This document shows, one piece after another, positions 46,929 through 54,581 of a DNA stretch of 64,000 nt. The notes beneath the pieces are model-generated. The model was not told the origin of the DNA. It saw only the letters and a list, made by a program, of their open reading frames with translations, and did not search any database. The first letter of the stretch is position 1. Every line of letters starts with the position of its first letter. Location: positions 48,908-112,907 of the forward strand of contig NZ_FREX01000015.1 in assembly GCF_900143565.1 (NCBI RefSeq), given 5' to 3'. The position numbers and the translations under genes were made by a program. Source of the stretch: Pseudovibrio sp. Alg231-02 (GTDB lineage Bacteria > Pseudomonadota > Alphaproteobacteria > Rhizobiales > Stappiaceae).

Positions 46929-46983
46929 AGTGCGTTCTGTTTGATTGGATTCAATCAAACAACAAGAATTCGCTCCGCTCTAG
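46925..46983. repeat. Nested palindromic element after the DUF294 gene
   Basis: A perfect inner inverted repeat TGTTTGATTG/CAATCAAACA (46938-46961) sits between outer arms CTAGAG and CTCTAG (46925-46930, 46978-46983). The build and sequence resemble small dispersed palindromic repeats of Rhizobiales genomes. No second copy was noticed in this window. Confidence 0.5.
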
Positions 46984-47044
46984 ACCAATAATAATCAAAG
47001 CTGTGGCGAGACAAAAGCGACCACAGTTACCTGGGAGGAATAAC

Positions 47045-47566
47045 ATGTTTCTTGAATTGATCGGGACCTTCATTGCAGGCATTGCCGGAGCTGGTCTTGT
47101 GATGTTGATCAATCATGTTCTTGGCGGGCGATTGCCGCGCTGGTTTGCGCCAGTTGCTGCCGGTGCTGCCATGTTGCTGGCAACAATCTCCAGCGAGTAC
47201 AGCTGGTTTTCGCGCACCAAAGATACGCTCCCTGATGGCATAGTGGTTGCTGAAACTGTAGAAAGCAAAGCCTTCTATCGTCCATGGACCTATCTGTTTC
47301 CCTTCACTGAAAGATTTGTCGCGATTGATACTGCTACGATCCAGACACATCCAGAGCAGCCGGGCATGAAACTGGCGCAAGCTTACTTCTTTGGCCGCTG
47401 GTCTCCGGTGAACAAGCTTCCTGTGCTTACTGATTGTGCCACCAGCCGACGGGCAGCATTGGCTGACGGTATCATTTTTGAGGAAGGTGGAAGCATCTCT
47501 GGGGCTCAGTGGGTGTCAGTGCCGGAAAATGACAGGATCACCTCAACAATATGCGGAGCGGGGTAA
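47045..47566 (+). CDS. Small membrane protein of the symporter-exonuclease operon
   Basis: 173 residues; I do not recognise a named family. Two hydrophobic segments at the N-terminus (about 3-20 and 28-46) are followed by a polar domain of about 125 residues containing YRPWTYLFPFTERFVAIDTATIQTHPEQPG. It is likely to be anchored in the inner membrane. GGGAGGAATAAC precedes ATG 47045. Its stop codon overlaps the start of the exonuclease gene (TAATG), so the two proteins are probably made in step. Confidence 0.7.
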   Translation: MFLELIGTFIAGIAGAGLVMLINHVLGGRLPRWFAPVAAGAAMLLATISSEYSWFSRTKDTLPDGIVVAETVESKAFYRPWTYLFPFTERFVAIDTATIQTHPEQPGMKLAQAYFFGRWSPVNKLPVLTDCATSRRAALADGIIFEEGGSISGAQWVSVPENDRITSTICGAG

Positions 47567-48978
47567 TGTTAACAGGCCTCAGTTTACGATTTCGGATCTT
47601 CCTCTTGTTCGCGGGTGTTGCCGCAGCAAGTTGTGCCGTTGTCGGGGCTGCGCTTTATTTCGGATACACCCGTATTGCAGAAACAACACCAGCCTCAGGT
47701 TTCCTGTTGGCCGGCATTCTATCCATTTTTGGTCTTCTTGCGATCTCGGTCAGCATCTGGCTTCTGTTTGACGAAAATGTTGCCAAACCAGTGCAACGTC
47801 TCTCCGCTGCCATCCGCACGACAGCTCATGCAAACGTTGATGCCTCAATTGATTTTGAAGAAGCCAAGTACCTGGGCGACCTTGCGCCTGCGGCTCATGC
47901 GGTTGCCTGGCGTTTAACCAATGACAGTGCAGAAACTGATGAGTTGGTTTCTGATGCAACGGCACAGTTGGCGAGCGAGCGCGAGCAGCTGGCCTTACTG
48001 TTAACTGAGATCCCCGTCGCCATCGTGCTCGTCAGCCCTGCACACAAAATCATGCTTTATGACGGTCAAGCCGCAGACATTCTTGGGCAGGTTCATGTTC
48101 CACGTTTGAGTGCATCCATCTTTGATTACTTTATTGAGGAGGAAGTGCGTGCTGCCTATGATCAGCTGATCGAATTGAAAACAGAAATTGCGGTTGATGT
48201 GAAAGGAGCCCGTGGCAATCTCAATTTTCAATTGCGCCTTAAAAAACTCAGAGGGATGTCGGGCTATATGATCCTGATTGACGATGCGACCGCACGCATC
48301 GCACCAGAGGCACCGCGACCTCTGATTTATGATTTTGAAGCGGCCCAGCACCATTTTGAAAAGGAAATTGAGGAGCGTTCTCTGCGTGATCTCAGCTTCG
48401 TCGTTTTCGATACAGAAACAACTGGCCTCATGCCAAATAAAGACGACATTGTCCAGATCGGGGCCGTGCGGGTTGTTAACGGACGTATCATTCCCGGTGA
48501 AACAGTTGACCAGTTGGTCAATCCGGGCAGACCCATTCCAGCGGCCTCAACCGGAGTTCACCGGATCACAGATGACATGGTGGCAGATGCTCCAGACCCG
48601 GTGACTGCAATTTCAGAGTTTCACACCTTTGCCAAAGACGCCGTCATTGTCGCGCACAATGCTCCGTTCGACATGGCATTCCTACATCGATACGGCCACT
48701 TGTCCGGCTATGCCTGGGACCATCCGATCCTTGATACCGTCCTCTTGTCTGCTGTCGTTTTCGGCGCGGATCAAGAGCACACTCTCGACGCCCTTTGCAC
48801 TCGCCTTGGTATAGAAATCCCCATAGCATTGCGCCACACAGCCCTCGGCGATGCCCAGGCCACCGCCCAAGCCCTCTGCAAACTCCTCCCCCTCCTATCC
48901 TCCCACGGCTTCAACACCTTCGGAGAAGTCATTAAGCAGACGAGAAAACATGGTCGGTTGTTGAAGGATTTGAACTAA
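47566..48978 (+). CDS. Membrane-anchored PAS/DnaQ-like 3'-5' exonuclease
   Basis: 470 residues: two membrane segments (about 6-32 and 40-65) in a histidine-kinase-like layout, a HAMP-like linker (FDENVAKPVQRLSAAIR), a coiled stretch, a PAS-like sensor (about 145-245, with LLTEIPVAIVLVSPAHKIMLYDG), and in place of a kinase a DEDDh exonuclease domain. Catalytic motifs are intact: FDTETTGL near 281, HNAPFDMAFL near 364, and HTALGDAQAT near 424. It is related to the DNA polymerase III epsilon fold but is unlikely to be the replicative subunit. ATG 47566 has GGAGCGGGG upstream and overlaps the previous stop. Confidence 0.87.
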   Translation: MLTGLSLRFRIFLLFAGVAAASCAVVGAALYFGYTRIAETTPASGFLLAGILSIFGLLAISVSIWLLFDENVAKPVQRLSAAIRTTAHANVDASIDFEEAKYLGDLAPAAHAVAWRLTNDSAETDELVSDATAQLASEREQLALLLTEIPVAIVLVSPAHKIMLYDGQAADILGQVHVPRLSASIFDYFIEEEVRAAYDQLIELKTEIAVDVKGARGNLNFQLRLKKLRGMSGYMILIDDATARIAPEAPRPLIYDFEAAQHHFEKEIEERSLRDLSFVVFDTETTGLMPNKDDIVQIGAVRVVNGRIIPGETVDQLVNPGRPIPAASTGVHRITDDMVADAPDPVTAISEFHTFAKDAVIVAHNAPFDMAFLHRYGHLSGYAWDHPILDTVLLSAVVFGADQEHTLDALCTRLGIEIPIALRHTALGDAQATAQALCKLLPLLSSHGFNTFGEVIKQTRKHGRLLKDLN

Positions 48979-49438
48979 ATTTCAAGCGTTAGACGGATAT
49001 GTTTCCATAAATTCCGAAATTCTACCTGACATTACCACCCAGCTTATCCACTTGAAGTGCTATTTGATCAGAAATAAATCCTGATATGTATAAAACTCCC
49101 AAATGGCTTAGTTTTTTTTAAATCTCTATTTAATTTTTCATTAAAACACCCTTAATCTACTGGGATTAACTATGTTAGGGTACGAAACACAGACTAACGA
49201 TAGTAAAGCCATTCTCAAAAAATAGAATATCTCTATATTTAGAAGATAAATATACGTTCGTCTATTTGCAGCAAAATACCAACATGTACTTCAAATATAT
49301 ATTGGTTGCATCGGCCCCTCAAACTCCATCACACCTCTGTGAGCTATGCCTATCGGCACAATCACCTATTGCAACGTGTTCTAATGTTTTGCGCAGACAT
49401 AAGGCCGTGGACGGCGGCAAGACATAGGGCGGAAAACT
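48979..49438. other. Intergenic region before the T3SS chaperone gene
   Basis: About 460 bp, clearly more AT-rich than its surroundings, with no convincing gene. A fall in GC at the left edge of a predicted effector locus fits an acquired segment. The promoter of the chaperone-effector pair must lie here. Confidence 0.4.
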
Positions 49439-49903
49439 ATGGTTGGTACGAGCGAAGTATCGAAACTCGTCACGGAAGTGAGTGACTTATTCGTTGATGC
49501 ATCCGTGTTTGCGGATCCGGCACGAGACAGTTGGCTGTTTCAGTTCACGTCAGGTTTGGACGTGATTGCGACACTGGAAGAAGACAGACATGCCCTCGCC
49601 ATCAGTGCGGAATTGGGCGGAATACCAGAAAAGAACCGGGTTGATCTGCTGGAGTATTTTTTAAAGGTCAATCAGTCTTGGGCGGGCACCGGTAGCCTGC
49701 GGTTTGCAATGTTGGCAGATACAGACAAGACCATCACCCTCCTCTGGGATATTCCGATGAATGGGTTGGCTCGTCACGACCTTTTTGCTGCCCTTTCTGA
49801 GTTTGCAGAAAGGGCGCAGGGTTGGGCTGAGCTTTTGAAATCTGGCGTTCTCCTCACACAGGAGCACGCAACAGAAATTCCCCAAAACTCCCTTAAAATC
49901 TGA
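49439..49903 (+). CDS. CesT-like type III secretion chaperone
   Basis: 154-residue small, acidic protein with the Tir-chaperone (CesT) build: an N-terminal helix, then strands (DSWLFQFTSGLDVIATLEEDRHALAISAELG), LLEYFLKVNQSWAGTGSLRFAMLADTDKTITLLWDIPMNGL, and a C-terminal helix FAALSEFAERAQGWAELLKSG. Such proteins are class I chaperones that bind the N-terminal part of an effector. The gene stands 26 bp before the 657-residue candidate effector, the usual chaperone-effector order. No secretion apparatus gene lies in the window. Similarity is by pattern only, so a remote family is possible. Confidence 0.7.
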   Translation: MVGTSEVSKLVTEVSDLFVDASVFADPARDSWLFQFTSGLDVIATLEEDRHALAISAELGGIPEKNRVDLLEYFLKVNQSWAGTGSLRFAMLADTDKTITLLWDIPMNGLARHDLFAALSEFAERAQGWAELLKSGVLLTQEHATEIPQNSLKI

Positions 49904-49929
49904 TCCCCATAAGAACGAGGGCTTCCCCG

Positions 49930-51903
49930 ATGACCATCCCGCAAGCGACTTCTACGGCACCAACAATTGCCCCTGCCAACATCCCACCACAGGCTGATAC
50001 AACAAGCAGTCCGGCGCCGAGTTCTCCTCACCCGGCGCTGCAATCGCATCAACAAAAAGCCGTTGAAACGCAGTCCGCTGTCAAAGATCAACTCGCAACG
50101 ACGCAAGGAAACGCTGGTGCTGACAAATCACTATATGATCTGATTTGTGTCGGGCGAGGCACATCGGCAGCAGCCTACCTCACCAGCCTGAAACGGTGTG
50201 ATTGCTCTATTGTTGCGGACAGCACGAAGAACAACGTGCTTGTGGTCGGCAAAAATGATCCATGGGCCGGTGCACGAGGCTATGAAAAAGGCCATTACAC
50301 TCAATGCATCAACCAGGCACAGCAGCTGGTGAACCCTGGTGATGAACCAATTGCATCCTCTTGCCTGGACCCGGTTGACAGACAGGAGTGGTCTCAGCTC
50401 AATGCGCAACGCATCGATCAGGTTTCTGGTGGGAACATCCTTGATGCCGAAGTCCGTCAGATCAGCCGAGACAGAGAGACAGGTCTTTATAAGGTGCAGA
50501 CTGATGCAGATAGCGAGCCGCTTCTGGCCAAGAAGGTCATCCTTGCCACAGGCGCCGGCATTGAACGCTCAGACTACGAGTACCATCACGTCCCGCCGGA
50601 AGTGGCTGATTTCAGAAATTCTGGTCACCCCAATGCTGCCAACTGCCTGGATTTGGATCAGTTCCAGCGTAACGAAGCAGGCACGCGAGACCTGACCGGA
50701 CGTGTTGTGGCGGTAATGGGCCCGAATGCGGGTACAGATGCGATTATGGAGCTTTCAACACGCGGCGTTGATAAGGAAAACATCTTCTGGATGATGCAGC
50801 CCCATCAAAAGCCTGGCGTGGCACTGACATGGGATGTGCGCTCTGTTGGTATTGAGGCTACCTTCACGGCACAGGAAGCGGGTAATGACCGTTCTGATGG
50901 CGGTACGGTGTTCCGTTATCAGCAGATCAACAAAGTCTCTGCGGGTGAAAATCGCCCCTTGACCATCAGCACAGATGGTGGAGACTTTGAAGCAGACTAC
51001 CTGGTCTATGCAGTCGGTCAGCGCGGTGGCGGAACCAGCAGAACCGAAGTGGTTGAAGGGGCGGCTAAGAAAGTCCCGCTCCTTGAAAGAGAACTGGCCT
51101 CTCAGTTGCAGCCAGTCTACGACGTCAACCAGCGCTTCAGTGACCTTTCTTCCGGTGGGGCCTGGCAGCACGTGGTGGGTCTGGAAGTTGCAGGTACGAC
51201 CAAGACTGAAGGTCTGGAAGTGGTCGGTGCTGCTGCGATGCAGTCCAGTCGTGGGATCCAACACAATTACCTTGACGCAGATTACAGCTCACAGCTTGAA
51301 GCTGTCCTTGAGAACAATCCTGAGTTCCGTTCTTTGGCTACAGAACATTTCCCGGCTCTGTTGGATACAAAGTCATTTGAACAGCTTCTGAAGCCTGATT
51401 CCGGTTTGAAAAAACCGGGCGAATATGAGGACCAGAAGGCTGCACTGTTAAGCGCACTTAAAGCAACCGACGCTGAGCAATCTCTGAGCGACGTTAATGA
51501 GCTGCTGCATACCTTCGATTTACGGAGCAAAGCGGCAAACGATCTGGGGGGTACGGCTAAACCAATCCGCGTGTCAGACCTGCTGGCGCAAGGCTTGAGC
51601 CGCACACAGCCCGCGACTGTTGCAGACCCACGCCTGATTGGTGGAGCACAGCTGAACATTGCAGCCCAGACTGAAAGCTTCAAACCACAGCAGATCACGA
51701 CACCGGGTGGTATCAACTTCAACGAAGATCAGCAGACCATTGCCCTTTATGTGGCCCAAAACTATCCGGACATTCCTGCGGACAAAGCCAACGAGTTCGT
51801 CGCTAGTGTGATCGCGCAACGCACAGATGGCAACCACTTACGCGGTTTCACACCAGAAGAACGTACGCAGTTTGAAACTGAGTTGCAGGCGCTTTCTGAA
51901 TAA
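49930..51903 (+). CDS. Predicted T3SS effector with FAD/NAD(P)-binding oxidoreductase domain
   Basis: 657 residues. Residues 1-65 are disordered and rich in Ser, Thr, Pro, Ala and Gln, as expected of a type III secretion signal plus chaperone-binding part. From about 68 a dinucleotide-binding fold begins: YDLICVGRGTSAAAYLTSL (G-x-G-x-x-x form), LLAKKVILATGAGIERSDYE near 203, a second Rossmann motif RVVAVMGPNAGTDAIMEL near 258 and YLVYAVGQRGGG near 357. This is the arrangement of two-dinucleotide flavoprotein oxidoreductases. The C-terminal 200 residues are helical and of unknown role. No signal peptide or membrane segment. The substrate is not known; secretion is inferred from the chaperone neighbour. 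Confidence 0.65.
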   Translation: MTIPQATSTAPTIAPANIPPQADTTSSPAPSSPHPALQSHQQKAVETQSAVKDQLATTQGNAGADKSLYDLICVGRGTSAAAYLTSLKRCDCSIVADSTKNNVLVVGKNDPWAGARGYEKGHYTQCINQAQQLVNPGDEPIASSCLDPVDRQEWSQLNAQRIDQVSGGNILDAEVRQISRDRETGLYKVQTDADSEPLLAKKVILATGAGIERSDYEYHHVPPEVADFRNSGHPNAANCLDLDQFQRNEAGTRDLTGRVVAVMGPNAGTDAIMELSTRGVDKENIFWMMQPHQKPGVALTWDVRSVGIEATFTAQEAGNDRSDGGTVFRYQQINKVSAGENRPLTISTDGGDFEADYLVYAVGQRGGGTSRTEVVEGAAKKVPLLERELASQLQPVYDVNQRFSDLSSGGAWQHVVGLEVAGTTKTEGLEVVGAAAMQSSRGIQHNYLDADYSSQLEAVLENNPEFRSLATEHFPALLDTKSFEQLLKPDSGLKKPGEYEDQKAALLSALKATDAEQSLSDVNELLHTFDLRSKAANDLGGTAKPIRVSDLLAQGLSRTQPATVADPRLIGGAQLNIAAQTESFKPQQITTPGGINFNEDQQTIALYVAQNYPDIPADKANEFVASVIAQRTDGNHLRGFTPEERTQFETELQALSE

Positions 51904-51932
51904 CGCCTGTGTTCATCAAACCACTGATTGCT

Positions 51933-51964
51933 CGGTCACAGTCTGTTTGATGCAGACGTGACCG
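51933..51964. other. Stem-loop between the effector candidate genes
   Basis: CGGTCAC-A-GTCTG and CAGAC-GTGACCG form a 12-bp stem with one bulged A and a 7-base loop, 30 bp after the effector stop. No T run follows. Confidence 0.5.
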
Positions 51965-52064
51965 CACGATGCAGCATGTTCATTTCAATCAAGTCAGGAC
52001 AAAGATGAGTACCTTTTTCAAGAAAAGGGCTCATCAGTCCTGCAATTTCTGAGAAGAAACCAGG

Positions 52065-53057
52065 ATGCCAGTCACACTTGCAACATCAACGCCGCAGGTA
52101 CAAGCAAACCTACAGCATACGGTGAGCTCAAGCTCTACCGATAAGAGCATAAAGCTGCCAGATTATCAGGAACGGCGCCTGAATGATGTTGGAATCACGG
52201 TTAAATACAATGCAGAGCTCTCAAGTCAGAAAGTAGAGAGCTCTTTAAAGGCTGTATCGATACACCGTGTGGTCAACAATGAAGTTGCTGTCACAACTAA
52301 CGCTCTTCATAGCATCATCCCACCGGGGAGTGATGTGGTTATCAATCGAAGTGCCCCTCACATTACACCGGCGTCTCCTTCACAAACGGTCGCGGGCACT
52401 CACCAGAGTATCTTGGAGACGAAAACATCATTGTCTTCGCTCCCAGATAGCGCTTTTTCTGTCATAGAAGGGACATGGCATGATGCAAACACAGTCAGCA
52501 TCGCCGCGCCCGGAAACGTGTTTGGAGCATCTGGATGTCTGTCCTGTGCAGATGTCTTACTGGAAATTCCGATGGAAACGGAATTATCGCCTGCATTTGA
52601 AGAAGTAACACAAGCGTTTGGCGTGAAAGTCTTTGATAAAGGCGAAACCGTTCCGGTGAAGTTTGACAAGTGTGATCTCAACGTCGTTGAATATCAAATT
52701 ACACCAGCAAACCACCAATACTCTCTCGAAGAAGCCAATGGGTTTTTCGTCGAAAGACATGAGTTTCCTCATATCTTTATGGCTTCGTCAGATCAGGACG
52801 AGATCGTTATTACCGTGGGCAAACAGATCAAAGACGACAAATTTGCGCTGGCCAATATTAAAGTTCCGGATGGCAAAGCTATTATGCTTCCGGGTGGAAC
52901 CATTCACACAGACAGTTTGTCACGAGGAAACATCGTAATCATGCTCACTGAATGTGTGGGGGCGGATACGGTCCTCATGCACGACAAGGACAGCCAACCG
53001 ATCACGTTGCGGGTAGACAGCTCAGAACGCATTGGTCTCGCTGAGTGGCATCTGTAA
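52065..53057 (+). CDS. Second effector-like protein with cupin-like C-terminal part
   Basis: 330 residues; no family recognised with certainty. The first 130 residues are polar and rich in Ser, Thr, Gln and Val, similar in style to the preceding protein's secretion-type N-terminus. The middle (about 140-190) has GASGCLSCADVLLEIPMETELSPAFEEV. The end looks like a beta-sandwich: VERHEFPHIFMASS near 230 and IKVPDGKAIMLPGGTIHTDSLSRGNIVIML near 267-297, with His residues placed as in cupin metal sites. No signal peptide or membrane segment. It follows the effector candidate on the same strand by 161 bp. Confidence 0.55.
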   Translation: MPVTLATSTPQVQANLQHTVSSSSTDKSIKLPDYQERRLNDVGITVKYNAELSSQKVESSLKAVSIHRVVNNEVAVTTNALHSIIPPGSDVVINRSAPHITPASPSQTVAGTHQSILETKTSLSSLPDSAFSVIEGTWHDANTVSIAAPGNVFGASGCLSCADVLLEIPMETELSPAFEEVTQAFGVKVFDKGETVPVKFDKCDLNVVEYQITPANHQYSLEEANGFFVERHEFPHIFMASSDQDEIVITVGKQIKDDKFALANIKVPDGKAIMLPGGTIHTDSLSRGNIVIMLTECVGADTVLMHDKDSQPITLRVDSSERIGLAEWHL

Positions 53058-53067
53058 CACGACTGCA

Positions 53068-53103
53068 ATGCCATTTGATTGGGGGATTTCTTTCAAATGG
53101 CAT
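53068..53103 (+). terminator. Stem-loop after the second effector-like gene
   Basis: ATGCCATTTGA and TCAAATGGCAT form a perfect 11-bp stem around a 14-base loop, 11 bp after the stop codon. Only a short TTT follows, so termination strength is uncertain. Confidence 0.55.
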
Positions 53104-53337
53104 TTCCCTATGCACTTGTTCTGCAGATCTTAGAAATCAAGCGCGTAAAACAGACTTTTTGATAGTGAACTATTATTTCACAGCCAAATCAACACAAGAG
53201 ATCTCTCTGGTTGATTTGATCCTTTACCATTTAAATTACAGTCTCAAATTTTCTGCACTCAGAACTGAGAATTTTTGGCTTTTCTAACCTGTGCTACAGC
53301 TACCACCTGTTTTTTGCTGCGTCAGGGAAGTTGGAAA

Positions 53338-53958
53338 ATGATCAATTTCGATGCTCTCAGAGACTCCAATACTCGTACAACTCCTTTCCAGTATCTGGTG
53401 GGGGAAAATGTACTGACCCAAAAGCAAGCTGCTGATGTTCGTCGTGATTATCCAGATATCAAACAGACTGGGTATCTGCCCTTGTCAAAACTTGAATCGA
53501 CTGGCGCATTCAAGCAACTTGTAGATGATCTTTACAAACCGGAACTGGCTGAAATTCTTTCGGAAAAACTCAGTTTGGATCTTATGGACAAACCACGGAT
53601 GATCACTGTGCGACGCTTGTCCAAACACGGTGATGGCCGTATTCACAACGATTCTAAATCCAAGATCTGCACCATGCTCATCTATCTCAATGAAGATTGG
53701 GATGACGCCGCTGGAGGTGCCATTCGTGCCCTTAATGGAGACACTGACATGGACGACTATGCTGAGGAGGTCTCTCCGCTCGCTGGGAACGTGTTCGCAT
53801 TTAAACGCTCAGAAACAAGCTGGCATGGCCATCCTTCTTTCAAAGGTGAACGCTATGTGGTGCAAGTAACGTTTCTCATCTCTGGAGAGGAATTAGCGCG
53901 GAAAGAGAAACGCGGCGGATTCCAAACTAAGCTGAAACGCTTGTTGCGGATCAATTAG
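53338..53958 (+). CDS. 2-oxoglutarate/Fe(II)-dependent oxygenase
   Basis: 206-residue protein of the prolyl-4-hydroxylase-like 2OG-Fe(II) oxygenase superfamily. The iron facial triad is visible as the H-x-D of GRIHNDSKSK (near residue 101) and the distal His of SWHGHPSF (near 162); the Arg of KGERYVVQVTF binds 2-oxoglutarate. LIYLNEDWDDAAGGAIRAL is typical of the strand between. The basic C-terminal tail (KEKRGGFQTKLKRLLRIN) is unusual. ATG 53338 follows a GGGAAG. Substrate unknown; it could act on a protein, a small metabolite or the neighbouring products. Confidence 0.82.
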   Translation: MINFDALRDSNTRTTPFQYLVGENVLTQKQAADVRRDYPDIKQTGYLPLSKLESTGAFKQLVDDLYKPELAEILSEKLSLDLMDKPRMITVRRLSKHGDGRIHNDSKSKICTMLIYLNEDWDDAAGGAIRALNGDTDMDDYAEEVSPLAGNVFAFKRSETSWHGHPSFKGERYVVQVTFLISGEELARKEKRGGFQTKLKRLLRIN

Positions 53959-53986
53959 GAACCCAAACAAGGCAAGTTGCTAGCAG

Positions 53987-54433
53987 TCAAACGCTGGACA
54001 GCAAGATGCTTGTTTCGCTGTTCATGACGCCTTCGATCAGGCGGACTTCGCGCAGGACGCGGTCGAATTCTGAGAGGTTTTCGACGCGGATGTCTGTTAC
54101 CAGATCCCATTTACCGCTGGTGGTGTGCAGGACTTGCAGTTCGGGCAGACCGCGTAGTTTGCGGATGACCTGGGTGGTGTTGCGTCCCATCACTTCAATC
54201 ATCATGACAGCGCGGATCTCGCCGCTGTCATAATCTTCACGCACTCGTGCCGTAAAACCAAGCAGAGCCCCTGTTTCCAGCAGCCGGTCCATGCGTGTTT
54301 GTACTGTTGCGCGTGAGACGCCCATAATCTGTGAAAGTTTGGAGACTGGAGCACGGCCATCCAAACGCAAAAGGCTGATTAATTGCCGGTCGAGTTCATC
54401 ATAAATATGTTTCGCCGTATGGTTTTGCTTCAT
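53987..54433 (-). CDS. Lrp/AsnC-type regulator
   Basis: 148 residues: winged helix (YDELDRQLISLLRLDGRAPVSK, LSQIMGVSRATVQTRMDRLLETGALLG) and a RAM domain (VLHTTSGKWDLVTDIRVENLSEFDRVL). It is transcribed away from the ornithine cyclodeaminase gene, so it is the likely regulator of that operon, with an amino acid such as ornithine, arginine or proline as effector. ATG 54433 has GAGAG upstream. Three TAGCAA repeats lie in the shared region. Confidence 0.85.
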   Translation of the reverse strand: MKQNHTAKHIYDELDRQLISLLRLDGRAPVSKLSQIMGVSRATVQTRMDRLLETGALLGFTARVREDYDSGEIRAVMMIEVMGRNTTQVIRKLRGLPELQVLHTTSGKWDLVTDIRVENLSEFDRVLREVRLIEGVMNSETSILLSSV

Positions 54434-54454
54434 AAGTGCTCTCAACCCATAAGT

Positions 54455-54514
54455 TTAGCAATAATATAAAATTAACCTAGCAATCTGTCAAAAACTATCT
54501 CTCATACTTAGCAA
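54455..54514. promoter_or_regulatory. Candidate Lrp operator repeats
   Basis: TAGCAA occurs at about 54456, 54478 and 54509 in the same orientation within an AT-rich region. Spacings of 22 and 31 bp are close to whole helical turns, as expected for an oligomeric Lrp-type regulator. The region lies between the divergent regulator and ocd genes. Confidence 0.4.
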
Positions 54515-54581
54515 GATTGATATGTTTTTTGCAATTTGCACAGTTGATACTAGGGAAACTGTAATTACTTGAGGAAAGCTC

